A stretch of DNA of 5,226 bases from an uncultured Clostridiaceae bacterium (GCA_958417695.1 CATZDQ010000124.1:1-5226); one strand, 5' to 3'; counted from the first letter of the stretch, positions 1-5,226 are shown. The notes: generated by a model from the sequence alone, not told the origin. Made by a program: numbers and translations.

Positions 1-54
1 GATGAGGCACAAGCAGCACAATTAAGTACATATAATATTCCAGGAATTATGTAG
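1..54 (+). CDS. YbaB/EbfC nucleoid-associated protein, C-terminal end only
   Basis: The window opens inside a reading frame whose last 17 residues end in YNIPGIM before a TAG stop. YbaB/EbfC family proteins typically end in a short NIPG- or NLPG-containing tail, and the gene lies directly upstream of recR, as ybaB does in most bacteria (the dnaX-ybaB-recR order). The family forms small dimeric DNA-binding proteins that coat the nucleoid. The identification rests on the short tail plus gene order, since the rest of the gene is outside the window. The stop is 18 bases before the recR start, so the two genes are almost certainly co-transcribed. Confidence 0.75.
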   Translation, partial: DEAQAAQLSTYNIPGIM

Positions 55-72
55 AAGGACAGGTAGCAAGAT

Positions 73-672
73 ATGTCATATTATTCACCATCAATTGAAA
101 AACTAATAGAAGCTTTTGAAAGACTGCCTAGTATTGGAAACAAGACAGCTGCTAGATTAGCTTTTTATATGTTAGACCGTTCAGAAGAAGAAGTCAATGA
201 GTTTGTTAGTGCTATTGTCAATGCCAAAAAGAATTTAAAATATTGTTCTAAGTGCTATAACATTTCCGATACAGATCCTTGTGAGATATGTTCAAATCCT
301 AAAAGAGATGCTAGCATAATTTGTGTAGTAGGAGATGTAAGAGATGTAGTAGCCATGGAAAGAACACATGAATTTAATGGACAATATCATGTTTTACATG
401 GTTCTATTTCACCGATGAATGGAGTAGGACCAGATGATATTAAAATTAAAGAATTATTATCTAGAGTTATGGATGGGAGCGTCAAAGAAATTATACTAGC
501 AACTAACCCAAGAGTAGAAGGAGAGGCAACGGCTATGTATCTTTCAAAATTAATTAAACCATTAGGAGTAAAAACTACAAGAATCGCCCATGGCATTCCA
601 GTAGGCGGAGATTTGGAATATACAGACGAAGTAACACTAAGCAAGGCATTAGAAGGAAGAAGAGAACTTTAA
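73..672 (+). CDS. recR: Recombination mediator protein RecR
   Basis: RecR, 199 residues, is full length for the family. It acts in the cytoplasm with RecO and RecF to load RecA on single-stranded gaps in recombinational repair. Visible domains in order are a helix-hairpin-helix around residues 18-30 (LPSIGNKTAARLA), a four-cysteine zinc finger (C58, C61, C70, C73), a Toprim domain from about 81 to 175, and the conserved tail with HGIPVGGDLEYTDEVTLSKA near 173-192. The ATPNP-like segment appears as ATNPRVEGEAT (143-153), with R where T or N is usual. Residue 87 is glycine where RecR proteins normally carry the first Toprim glutamate (the VVE motif). The ATG at 73 is preceded by AGAAGGA at 53-59 and AGG at 61-63, so the binding site overlaps the end of the upstream ybaB-like gene. 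The 3' end overlaps a convergent small gene by 4 bases. Identity is certain; only the effect of the Toprim change is open. Confidence 0.98.
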   Translation: MSYYSPSIEKLIEAFERLPSIGNKTAARLAFYMLDRSEEEVNEFVSAIVNAKKNLKYCSKCYNISDTDPCEICSNPKRDASIICVVGDVRDVVAMERTHEFNGQYHVLHGSISPMNGVGPDDIKIKELLSRVMDGSVKEIILATNPRVEGEATAMYLSKLIKPLGVKTTRIAHGIPVGGDLEYTDEVTLSKALEGRREL

Positions 673-851
673 GAGGTAATTACTTTATTTGCTTCTGATG
701 TTGCAATCGTACTTAAATTAGAACCAAGAGCAGAAAAAAAATTGCCAAGCGTGTCAATTTCATCAGGGGTTAAACCTTGTGCAAGGAAAATGGCTAAAAT
801 ACTAGAAAGGGTTACTAATTCACAGCCAGATAAATCATTTAAAGAAAACAT
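669..851 (-). CDS. Small DUF6774-like protein, function unknown
   Basis: A 60-residue protein of unknown function. Its core, CELVTLSSILAIFLAQGL, then TPDEIDTLGNFFSALGSNL and STIA, resembles the short Clostridia family DUF6774. Those proteins share an N-terminal CEL motif, a hydrophobic helix, an acidic turn, then a second amphipathic helix ending in LxTI. I recalled this family from memory; it was not searched. The start chosen is ATG at 851, because AGGTG (862-858) lies 6 bases upstream. A GTG at 860 would add three residues but has no room for a binding site. The gene converges on recR, and the two stop codons overlap. It lies 53 bases downstream of the GDT1-type gene on the same strand, and the intervening hairpin covers its binding site. 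It has no clear signal peptide; the single hydrophobic stretch (about residues 11-26) could be a buried helix or a weak membrane segment. Confidence 0.7.
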   Translation of the reverse strand: MFSLNDLSGCELVTLSSILAIFLAQGLTPDEIDTLGNFFSALGSNLSTIATSEANKVITS

Positions 852-886
852 AAAAATCACCTAGTTTATTATATGGGTGATTTTTA
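851..886. terminator. Bidirectional-type hairpin between the GDT1 gene and the small gene
   Basis: An 11-bp perfect inverted repeat, TAAAAATCACC (851-861) and GGTGATTTTTA (876-886), flanks a 14-base loop. Read on the + strand it ends in a T-rich run (TTTTTAATTTT) and could terminate recR transcription, after passing antisense through the small gene. Read on the - strand it is followed by TTTTTATGTTTTCTTT and could terminate the GDT1 transcript. The stem is only moderately G+C-rich, so its strength is uncertain. On the - strand the same stem includes the AGGTG ribosome binding site of the small gene and the first base of its ATG. Confidence 0.6.
868..873 (-). promoter_or_regulatory. Possible -10 box (TATAAT) of the small gene
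   Basis: A perfect TATAAT occurs on the minus strand within the hairpin loop. The hexamer 17 bases upstream (ATAGCA) matches the sigma-A -35 consensus at only 3 of 6 positions. Transcription from it would begin close to the AGGTG site, giving a leader of only about a dozen bases that lacks the 5' arm of the hairpin. In such AT-rich DNA a chance match is quite possible. Confidence 0.25.
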
Positions 887-904
887 ATTTTGCTATAAAA
901 AGGA

Positions 905-1513
905 TTAAAAACAATTCATAATAAAACCAATTATACCAAAAAGAAGAAATAAAATACCAGATAAACGTTGCATGCTTTTTTCAGAAATTTTAGAAGTTAA
1001 AAATTTACCACATAAAATGGCTAAACAATCCGAAAGAACCATTCCTAAAATAGCACCAATAATTAGTGGTAATTTAGCATAGGGATAGCTAATTCCTAAT
1101 CCAACAGAAGCTAAAAAAGTTTTGTCTCCAATCTCCCCAATGGCAATAGAAATAGCAATCATAAGCATATAACCAATTCCTAAAGAAGAAAGTTTCCTTA
1201 AAAAAGAATCTTTGGAGTTTTCTATATTTTTCTCCTTTTTAGGTAAAAAAGAAAAAATACCAAACAAAATAAAGGAAGCGTATGTAATCATTTCTAAAGT
1301 ATGATGAAGTTTTACATTTTCAAACATACCTATAGAACTACCAAATAAAATAGCAATACCATGGCTTAAAAAAGAGCCTAAAGCAACACCCAATAAAATA
1401 GGAAGCGTTTTTATTTTAGACGAGAAAGATAAAACCATTAGTTGTGTTTTATCTCCTAACTCTGAGATGAAAACAAAGGTAAAAGCGATAAAAATAGGAT
1501 AAAAAATTTCCAT
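905..1513 (-). CDS. GDT1/UPF0016 (TMEM165-type) cation transporter
   Basis: A 202-residue, very hydrophobic membrane protein with the two signature repeats of the UPF0016/GDT1 family: ELGDKTQ at residues 18-24 and EIGDKTF at 127-133. Each lies in the first helix of a three-helix half, consistent with six membrane segments in total and a charged loop (PKKEKNIENSKDS, about 91-103) between the halves. Family members export Mn2+ or exchange Ca2+/Mn2+ with protons; bacterial relatives are linked to manganese homeostasis. The ion specificity here is inferred. The start is ATG at 1513, because AAAAGGAG lies 7 bases upstream (1527-1520) and the N-terminus then matches the family, with the first motif near residue 18. 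The frame stays open upstream to 1669, but that extension has no comparable binding site. It is transcribed divergently from the ABC operon, and the small DUF6774-like gene lies downstream. I see no yybP-ykoY manganese riboswitch in the upstream region. Confidence 0.93.
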   Translation of the reverse strand: MEIFYPIFIAFTFVFISELGDKTQLMVLSFSSKIKTLPILLGVALGSFLSHGIAILFGSSIGMFENVKLHHTLEMITYASFILFGIFSFLPKKEKNIENSKDSFLRKLSSLGIGYMLMIAISIAIGEIGDKTFLASVGLGISYPYAKLPLIIGAILGMVLSDCLAILCGKFLTSKISEKSMQRLSGILFLLFGIIGFIMNCF

Positions 1514-1598
1514 AAGTAACTCCTTTTCTATTTGTACACCATATGAGAAAACTAAAAAAGATATTACAAAAAAGCAAATATGTTTTAAAAAATAAAAA

Positions 1599-1616
1599 TG
1601 TGAATTCTCTGTGAAT
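1599..1616 (+). repeat. Two TGTGAAT direct repeats, 11-base period
   Basis: TGTGAAT occurs at 1599-1605 and again at 1610-1616, separated by TCTC. The 11-base period is about one helical turn, so both copies face the same side of the DNA. They end 4 bases before the candidate -35 box at 1621, a position typical of activator or response-regulator half-sites. No regulator can be named, and the repeat is short enough to be chance. Confidence 0.3.
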
Positions 1617-1620
1617 AGTG

Positions 1621-1649
1621 TTGCATAACCAAATTGTTCGTGGTATTCT
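1621..1649 (+). promoter_or_regulatory. Candidate sigma-A promoter of the ABC operon
   Basis: TTGCAT (1621-1626) and TATTCT (1644-1649) are separated by 17 bases, and the -10 is preceded by TGG, giving an extended -10 (TGnTATTCT). The hexamers match consensus at 3 of 6 and 4 of 6 positions, so this is a moderate candidate helped by the extended -10. Transcription would begin near 1656 and leave a leader of almost 90 bases before the ATPase start. Confidence 0.4.
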
Positions 1650-1673
1650 GTGTAAGATAAAGTATACATAGGG

Positions 1674-1716
1674 AAGGTCTACGGATGTAAGCAATTTGTA
1701 GAATTTCGTAGGCTTT
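1674..1716 (+). other. Leader stem-loop upstream of the ABC ATPase gene
   Basis: AAGGTCTACGA (1674-1684) can pair with TCGTAGGCTTT (1706-1716), giving 11 pairs of which two are G-U, around a 21-base loop. It lies inside the predicted untranslated leader and ends 14 bases before the AGGAGG site, so it does not block that site directly. It is not followed by a T-run and so is not a terminator. I do not recognise a known riboswitch class in it. Confidence 0.35.
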
Positions 1717-1743
1717 ATAAAAATACAGATAGGAGGAATTATT

Positions 1744-2754
1744 TTGATAGAAGTTAAGAACGTAACTAAAAAGTATGGAGATTTTACAGCCATTGACCAT
1801 ATTAGCTTTGAAGTAAAAGATGGTGAAGTTGTTGGATTTTTAGGACCAAATGGTGCTGGAAAAAGTACAACGATGAACATGATAACTGGTTTTATAGAAC
1901 CAACGGAAGGACAAATTATTGTCAATGGAAATGATATTTCTAAAAAAGCAATTAAGGCAAAAAAACAAATTGGGTATATGCCAGAAAATGTACCACTTTA
2001 TCAAGAACTAACGGTTAAAGAATTTGTAAAATATATGGCAGAATTAAAACGCGTAGATGCGAAACAAAGAAAATTACAAATAGAAGAAATCTTGAAGGAA
2101 ACTGGATTAGAAGAGGTACAAAATAAATTAATTAAAAATTTATCTAGAGGCTATAAACAAAGAGTCAGTTTAGCAGGTGCCTTAATGGGAAAGCCAGATG
2201 TTCTTATTTTAGATGAACCGACAGTTGGATTAGACCCAAAACAAATTATAGAAATCAGGAATTTAATTAAAGAATTAGGAAAGAACCATACGGTCATTTT
2301 AAGTACACATATTCTATCAGAAGTTAGCCAAGTTTGTGAAAAAGTAATCATTATCAATCATGGAAAAATAATTGCGATTGATACACCAGAGCATTTAGAG
2401 GAGAAAACAAAAGAAAAAAATGTATTATTAGTTACCGTAGAAGACAAACAAGAACATATGCAACAAATTAAAGAAAAAGTAGAAAATATATTGGAATTAA
2501 AAATGGTAAAAGATAACCAAGATGGTACCAAACAATATATGATTACATCAAAGGCAGATATAGATTTAAGAAAAACTTTATTTGATATATTACCAAAATT
2601 AGATATTACGATTTTTGAGTTAAAAAAAGCAGAAGCAACCTTAGAAGATGCCTTCATTCGTTTAGTAAAAGAAGAAGGAAAAGAGGAAGTTGTAAAAAAC
2701 AAAGAACCTAAAAAGAAAAAAGAGAAAAAATCAAAAGAAGGAGGAACAAAATAA
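1744..2754 (+). CDS. GldA-like ABC transporter ATP-binding subunit
   Basis: A 336-residue cytoplasmic ATPase that should power the membrane subunits encoded next. Visible motifs: Walker A GPNGAGKS (34-41), a YMPEN segment at 78-82 where the Q-loop usually lies, signature LSRGYKQR (133-140), Walker B VLILDEPT (153-160), D-loop GLDP (162-165) and switch histidine H189 in STHI. Glutamate at the Q-loop position and LSKGY/LSRGY in place of LSGGQ are typical of GldA-type ATPases of ABC-2 exporters. A C-terminal accessory domain follows (about 222-310), then a highly charged lysine-rich tail (about 313-336). The start is TTG at 1744, 7 bases after a strong AGGAGG (1731-1736), and it places the usual IEVKNVTKKYG at the N-terminus. 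The stop overlaps the permease start by one base (TAATG), so translation is probably coupled. The substrate is unknown. Confidence 0.93.
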   Translation: MIEVKNVTKKYGDFTAIDHISFEVKDGEVVGFLGPNGAGKSTTMNMITGFIEPTEGQIIVNGNDISKKAIKAKKQIGYMPENVPLYQELTVKEFVKYMAELKRVDAKQRKLQIEEILKETGLEEVQNKLIKNLSRGYKQRVSLAGALMGKPDVLILDEPTVGLDPKQIIEIRNLIKELGKNHTVILSTHILSEVSQVCEKVIIINHGKIIAIDTPEHLEEKTKEKNVLLVTVEDKQEHMQQIKEKVENILELKMVKDNQDGTKQYMITSKADIDLRKTLFDILPKLDITIFELKKAEATLEDAFIRLVKEEGKEEVVKNKEPKKKKEKKSKEGGTK

Positions 2755-3437
2755 TGTGGGCAATTGCAAAAAAAGAAATTAAAACCTATTTTCTATCTCC
2801 TATAGGATATGTGTTCATAGGTTTATTTTTAATTATGTGTAGTATATTTTTCTATTTAGATGTTATTACCTATGGAACAACTAATTTTGAATATATGTTT
2901 TATTCAGCAGCAACTATTTTAACTTTTATTATACCGATTTTAACCATGAAAATGTTTGCAGAAGAAAGAAAGACTGGAACTGAACAAATTTTATTTACTT
3001 CTCCTAGGTCCATTACTTCTATTGCACTCGGAAAACTATTAGGGGCAGCTATTATTATTTTAATCACAGAAGCTTTTACATTGGTTTATTATTTTATATT
3101 AATGACTTTTGGAACGCCACATATTACCACTGCTTTAATTACCTTATTGGGTTATTTCCTATTAGCAATGACTTACATTTCCTTTGGTATGTTAGCTTCT
3201 AGTTTGACAGAAAACCAAATTATAGCAGGTGTAATTACCATTGCTTTCTTTATAATTACTTGGTTTATGCCTAATTTTATAACGGGAACAGAGAATTTTT
3301 CTTTTATTAATGTATTTTGTAATACTTTCCCAACAGGAGCTGTCAGTGTGAGCTCCATTGTCCTTTTCTTATCTTCCATTGTCATGTTTACACTATTAAC
3401 GATAGTGGTATTACAAAGAAAAAAGAGTATAAAATAG
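2754..3437 (+). CDS. GldF-like ABC-2 permease subunit
   Basis: A 227-residue integral membrane protein with about six predicted helices (roughly 17-37, 49-69, 94-116, 126-148, 153-173 and 200-220). It starts with the short cytoplasmic helix MWAIAKKEIKTYFLSPIGYV, a pattern typical of the ABC-2/GldF family. The cytoplasmic segment MKMFAEERKTGTEQILFTSP (65-84) after helix 2 is the most conserved family motif and probably contacts the ATPase. The segment GAVSVSSIVLFLS (195-207) before the last helix is also family-like, and the C-terminus is basic (QRKKSIK). ATG overlaps the ATPase stop, and AAGGAGG (2738-2744) lies 9 bases upstream inside the ATPase coding region. It should form the membrane channel together with the ATPase upstream and the GldG-like protein downstream. 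What is transported, and in which direction, is not visible. Confidence 0.92.
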   Translation: MWAIAKKEIKTYFLSPIGYVFIGLFLIMCSIFFYLDVITYGTTNFEYMFYSAATILTFIIPILTMKMFAEERKTGTEQILFTSPRSITSIALGKLLGAAIIILITEAFTLVYYFILMTFGTPHITTALITLLGYFLLAMTYISFGMLASSLTENQIIAGVITIAFFIITWFMPNFITGTENFSFINVFCNTFPTGAVSVSSIVLFLSSIVMFTLLTIVVLQRKKSIK

Positions 3438-3452
3438 AAAGGAGATAAGAAA

Positions 3453-4895
3453 TTGAAAAAAATAATAGAAATAATCAAGAAAAAATGGTTAAGAGATACT
3501 TTATTAACCATTGTGCTAATAGCCATTATTATAGGGGGCTATATAGGACTTAACCTTTGGGTACAAAGTATAAATTTAGACCCATTTGATTTTACACAAG
3601 AAAAAAGATATACCTTATCAGAGGAATCAAAACAACAAGTTAAAAATGTGGAAGAAGAAGTACATATCTATTTTTTCGGATTCTCAGAAAATGATACGGC
3701 AGTATCTCTTGCAAAACAATACAGTAATATTAATGAGAAAATTACAGCAGAAGTAGTTAGTATTACCCAAAGACCAGATTTAGCACAAACGTATGGTATT
3801 ACAGATGAAAGCGCTGTAGGAATTGTAGTACAATCATCACAAAGATACAAAGTATTATCTTCTAATGATTTATACACATATGATTCTACAACTTATGAAA
3901 CAATAGACATTACAGAACAAAAATTAACAAATGCAATTATAGATACAACGATTGCTAAAAAACCAAAAATATATTTCTTAACAGGACATGAAGAATATAG
4001 TATAGATTCAGCATTAGCATCTTTAGCCGTATACATTCAAAATGAAGTCAATGAAGTAGAAACTCTAAATTTATTAACAACAACATTCCCAGAAGATTGT
4101 GATACCTTGGTAATTGCAAATCCAACAAAGGATTTTATGGATAATGAGGTAGAAGCCATTACAAAATATATCCAAAACGGTGGTAATATTTTGTGGATGA
4201 ATGATCCCAATATAGAAGAAGTAGAATTACCAAATGTACAGAAAATTTTAGATTTATATGGTATTGAGCTACAAAAAGGTGTGATAGTAGAAACAGATGC
4301 TAACCATATGGGCGTAAGTAACCCATACTTAATTCTTCCAAAGGTAGCACAACATGATATTACAAAAGATGTATATAATGGAACCGGAGTAGCACTTCCA
4401 AGTGCAGGAAAATTAGAAATTGCTGATGCTGTGACTTTAGATAATTTAAAGGTAACCGTAACACCAATAATTACGAATACACAAACATCTTTTTATCGTG
4501 AAGACTTTACTGTTTCTACAAATAGTAAGACAGCAAGTGATAAAGAAGGAGAATTTACTATTGCAGCAGAAGCAAGTAAAATAGTGGATGGAGAAAAAAC
4601 ATCTAAATTAGTTATTTTTGCAAATGCATTATTTGCAACGAATACCAAAATTACTATACAAAATCAATATACGTATGCCATCTCTTTAGCAAATAACAAG
4701 GATATAGCTTTAAATGCGATTGCTTATTTAACTAATAGAGGAGATACCATTCGAATTAGAAAAGATACAGGATATGTAACTTATACAGCAACACAATCTC
4801 AAGATAATATCATTCGAGCAGTTATCTTTGGATTCCCTGTAATTATCATCCTTGCTGGAGTCGTTATATGGCAAGTAAGAAGAAGAAAAAAATAA
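3453..4895 (+). CDS. GldG-like extracytoplasmic ABC transporter auxiliary protein
   Basis: A 480-residue protein anchored by one N-terminal helix (about 14-34) and one C-terminal helix (about 452-473, followed by VRRRKK). The large domain between them should face outward. After the first helix comes DPFDFTQEKRYTLSEES (43-59), the DxTxxxxYxLS signature of the GldG/ABC_transp_aux family (PF09822). Further family features are a thioredoxin-like strand VHIYFFGF (70-77), the FLTGHEE segment (175-181), LVIANPTKDF (219-228) and IQNGGNILWMNDP (240-252). In Bacteroidota the homologue GldG works with GldA and GldF in gliding; in Firmicutes the role is not established. The start is TTG at 3453, 8 bases after AAAGGAG (3438-3444). 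The permease stop is 15 bases upstream. A terminator follows, so this is the last gene of the operon. No DUF4340 gene, a frequent fourth partner, is present. Confidence 0.9.
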   Translation: MKKIIEIIKKKWLRDTLLTIVLIAIIIGGYIGLNLWVQSINLDPFDFTQEKRYTLSEESKQQVKNVEEEVHIYFFGFSENDTAVSLAKQYSNINEKITAEVVSITQRPDLAQTYGITDESAVGIVVQSSQRYKVLSSNDLYTYDSTTYETIDITEQKLTNAIIDTTIAKKPKIYFLTGHEEYSIDSALASLAVYIQNEVNEVETLNLLTTTFPEDCDTLVIANPTKDFMDNEVEAITKYIQNGGNILWMNDPNIEEVELPNVQKILDLYGIELQKGVIVETDANHMGVSNPYLILPKVAQHDITKDVYNGTGVALPSAGKLEIADAVTLDNLKVTVTPIITNTQTSFYREDFTVSTNSKTASDKEGEFTIAAEASKIVDGEKTSKLVIFANALFATNTKITIQNQYTYAISLANNKDIALNAIAYLTNRGDTIRIRKDTGYVTYTATQSQDNIIRAVIFGFPVIIILAGVVIWQVRRRKK

Positions 4896-4909
4896 AGACG
4901 CATAAAATA

Positions 4910-4948
4910 AAAAATCTCTCATAAGGTAAAATGAGAGATTTTTATTTT
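4910..4948 (+). terminator. Rho-independent terminator of the ABC operon
   Basis: A perfect 13-bp stem, AAAAATCTCTCAT (4910-4922) with ATGAGAGATTTTT (4931-4943), closes on an 8-base loop and runs into TTTTTATTTT. It begins 14 bases after the stop of the GldG-like gene. The AGGAG site of the next gene begins directly at its 3' end, so it also lies in or next to that gene's leader. Confidence 0.88.
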
Positions 4949-4958
4949 AGGAGTTTAC

Positions 4959-5226
4959 ATGAAAAATGTGATAAGTGTTGTATTAGTAATCATAGGAACT
5001 TTAATAGGAGCATGTTTTGCGTCTGGAAAAGAGATTTATTTGTTTTTTTCACAATTTGGTGTCTATGGTATTTGGGGGATGGTGGTGTCTAGTAGTATCA
5101 CTAGTATTATAGTAATACAAAGTATTCAAATTATTCAAGAAAGTTCCATAGAAAAATATCAGGATTTTTTGTCAGCTTACGGGGCTTTGTGTCTGTGTTG
5201 GTTATCTTTGCGGCCCATACTTCATA
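4959..5226 (+). CDS. YkvI-like membrane protein, N-terminal part (runs off the window)
   Basis: The frame opens with ATG at 4959, 5 bases after AGGAG (4949-4953), and stays open for 89 codons to the window edge. The first helix, with GTLIGACFASGKEIYLFF (residues 13-30), closely matches the start of the YkvI family of putative membrane transporters, related to the amino acid/Na+ symporter fold, where GTLIGAGFASGREI is usual. A second helix follows (about 35-58), then KYQDFL (64-69), also family-like. After about base 5170 the frame reads LSAYGALCLCWLSLRPILH, which does not look like the family, and base composition jumps at the same point. The true YkvI sequence therefore probably stops near 5170. 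The substrate is unknown. The gene sits just after a terminator, with no obvious promoter of its own. Confidence 0.8.
   Translation, partial: MKNVISVVLVIIGTLIGACFASGKEIYLFFSQFGVYGIWGMVVSSSITSIIVIQSIQIIQESSIEKYQDFLSAYGALCLCWLSLRPILH
5171..5226 (-). other. Foreign-looking tail, possible GH94 phosphorylase fragment
   Basis: The last 56 bases hold 27 G or C, against 13 of 60 in 5101-5160. Read on the minus strand from 5226, they translate without a stop as YEVWAAKITNTDTKPRKLT. This resembles the beta-sandwich motif (E-x-W-x-x-x-x-x-N-x-[ST]-x-x-x-R-x-L) of GH94 cellobiose/chitobiose phosphorylases. The resemblance is from memory over 19 residues. A chimeric contig end is the simplest explanation; a real insertion is the alternative. 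Confidence 0.4.

Noticed and set aside
669..860. GTG at 860 as the start of the small gene
   Set aside because: The AGGTG would overlap this codon. The ATG at 851 has correct spacing.
905..1669. A longer 254-residue version of the GDT1-type protein with an extra N-terminal hydrophobic segment
   Set aside because: The ATG at 1513 has an excellent AAAAGGAG site and gives the normal family length. The extension has no comparable binding site, and its sequence does not look like the family.
1514..1743. A yybP-ykoY manganese riboswitch upstream of the GDT1-type gene
   Set aside because: I looked for the conserved riboswitch core on the minus strand and did not find it. The region shows only AT-rich sequence and the leader stem of the other operon.
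1449..1925. A 158-codon open frame on the minus strand across the divergent region
   Set aside because: It lies antisense to the ATPase start and overlaps the GDT1-type gene in another frame. Its translation has no family-like motifs, so it is a shadow frame.
73..4895. Use of a code in which TGA means tryptophan, as in Mollicutes
   Set aside because: All genes are closed by TAA or TAG with no internal TGA, and tryptophan is TGG throughout.
5171..5226. A +1 or -1 frameshift in the YkvI-like gene as the only explanation for the odd C-terminal residues
   Set aside because: Another plus frame does read as a hydrophobic segment, but a frameshift would not explain the jump in G+C content or the protein-like minus-strand reading.

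Overview
The window is AT-rich bacterial DNA from a low-G+C Gram-positive organism, most likely an uncultured or gut-type member of the Clostridia. This rests on strong AAAGGAG-type ribosome binding sites, frequent TTG starts, a ybaB-recR pair, a DUF6774-like small protein and a YkvI-type membrane protein. Species cannot be named from the sequence. The stops seen are TAA and TAG, and tryptophan is always TGG, so the standard bacterial code fits.

Layout: (1) 1-672, + strand: the last codons of a YbaB/EbfC nucleoid protein, then complete recR. (2) 669-1513, - strand: a small DUF6774-like gene, convergent with recR and overlapping it by 4 bases, preceded upstream on its strand by a GDT1/UPF0016 cation transporter. 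A near-perfect hairpin lies between these two minus-strand genes and covers the small gene's ribosome binding site and the first base of its start codon. (3) 1514-1743: a divergent intergenic region with a candidate promoter, an 11-base-period direct repeat and a leader stem-loop. (4) 1744-4895, + strand: a tight three-gene operon encoding a GldA-like ABC ATPase, a GldF-like ABC-2 permease and a GldG-like membrane-anchored extracytoplasmic subunit, closed by a strong intrinsic terminator. (5) 4959 to the window end, + strand: the start of a YkvI-like membrane protein.

The three ABC genes probably form one envelope complex of unknown substrate. Homologues in Bacteroidota are linked to gliding motility, but nothing here indicates gliding. 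RecR works with RecO and RecF in recombinational repair. The GDT1 protein probably moves Mn2+ or Ca2+ out of the cytoplasm. Most of the window is ordinary housekeeping and transport sequence.

The observations most worth checking are three. The last ~55 bases differ sharply in composition and read on the minus strand like a piece of a GH94 phosphorylase, which suggests a chimeric contig end or a recent insertion. RecR has glycine where the Toprim domain normally has a conserved glutamate. The hairpin at 851-886 could serve both as terminator and as translational control of the small gene. I see no CRISPR array, tRNA, rRNA, complete mobile element or clearly new defence system.
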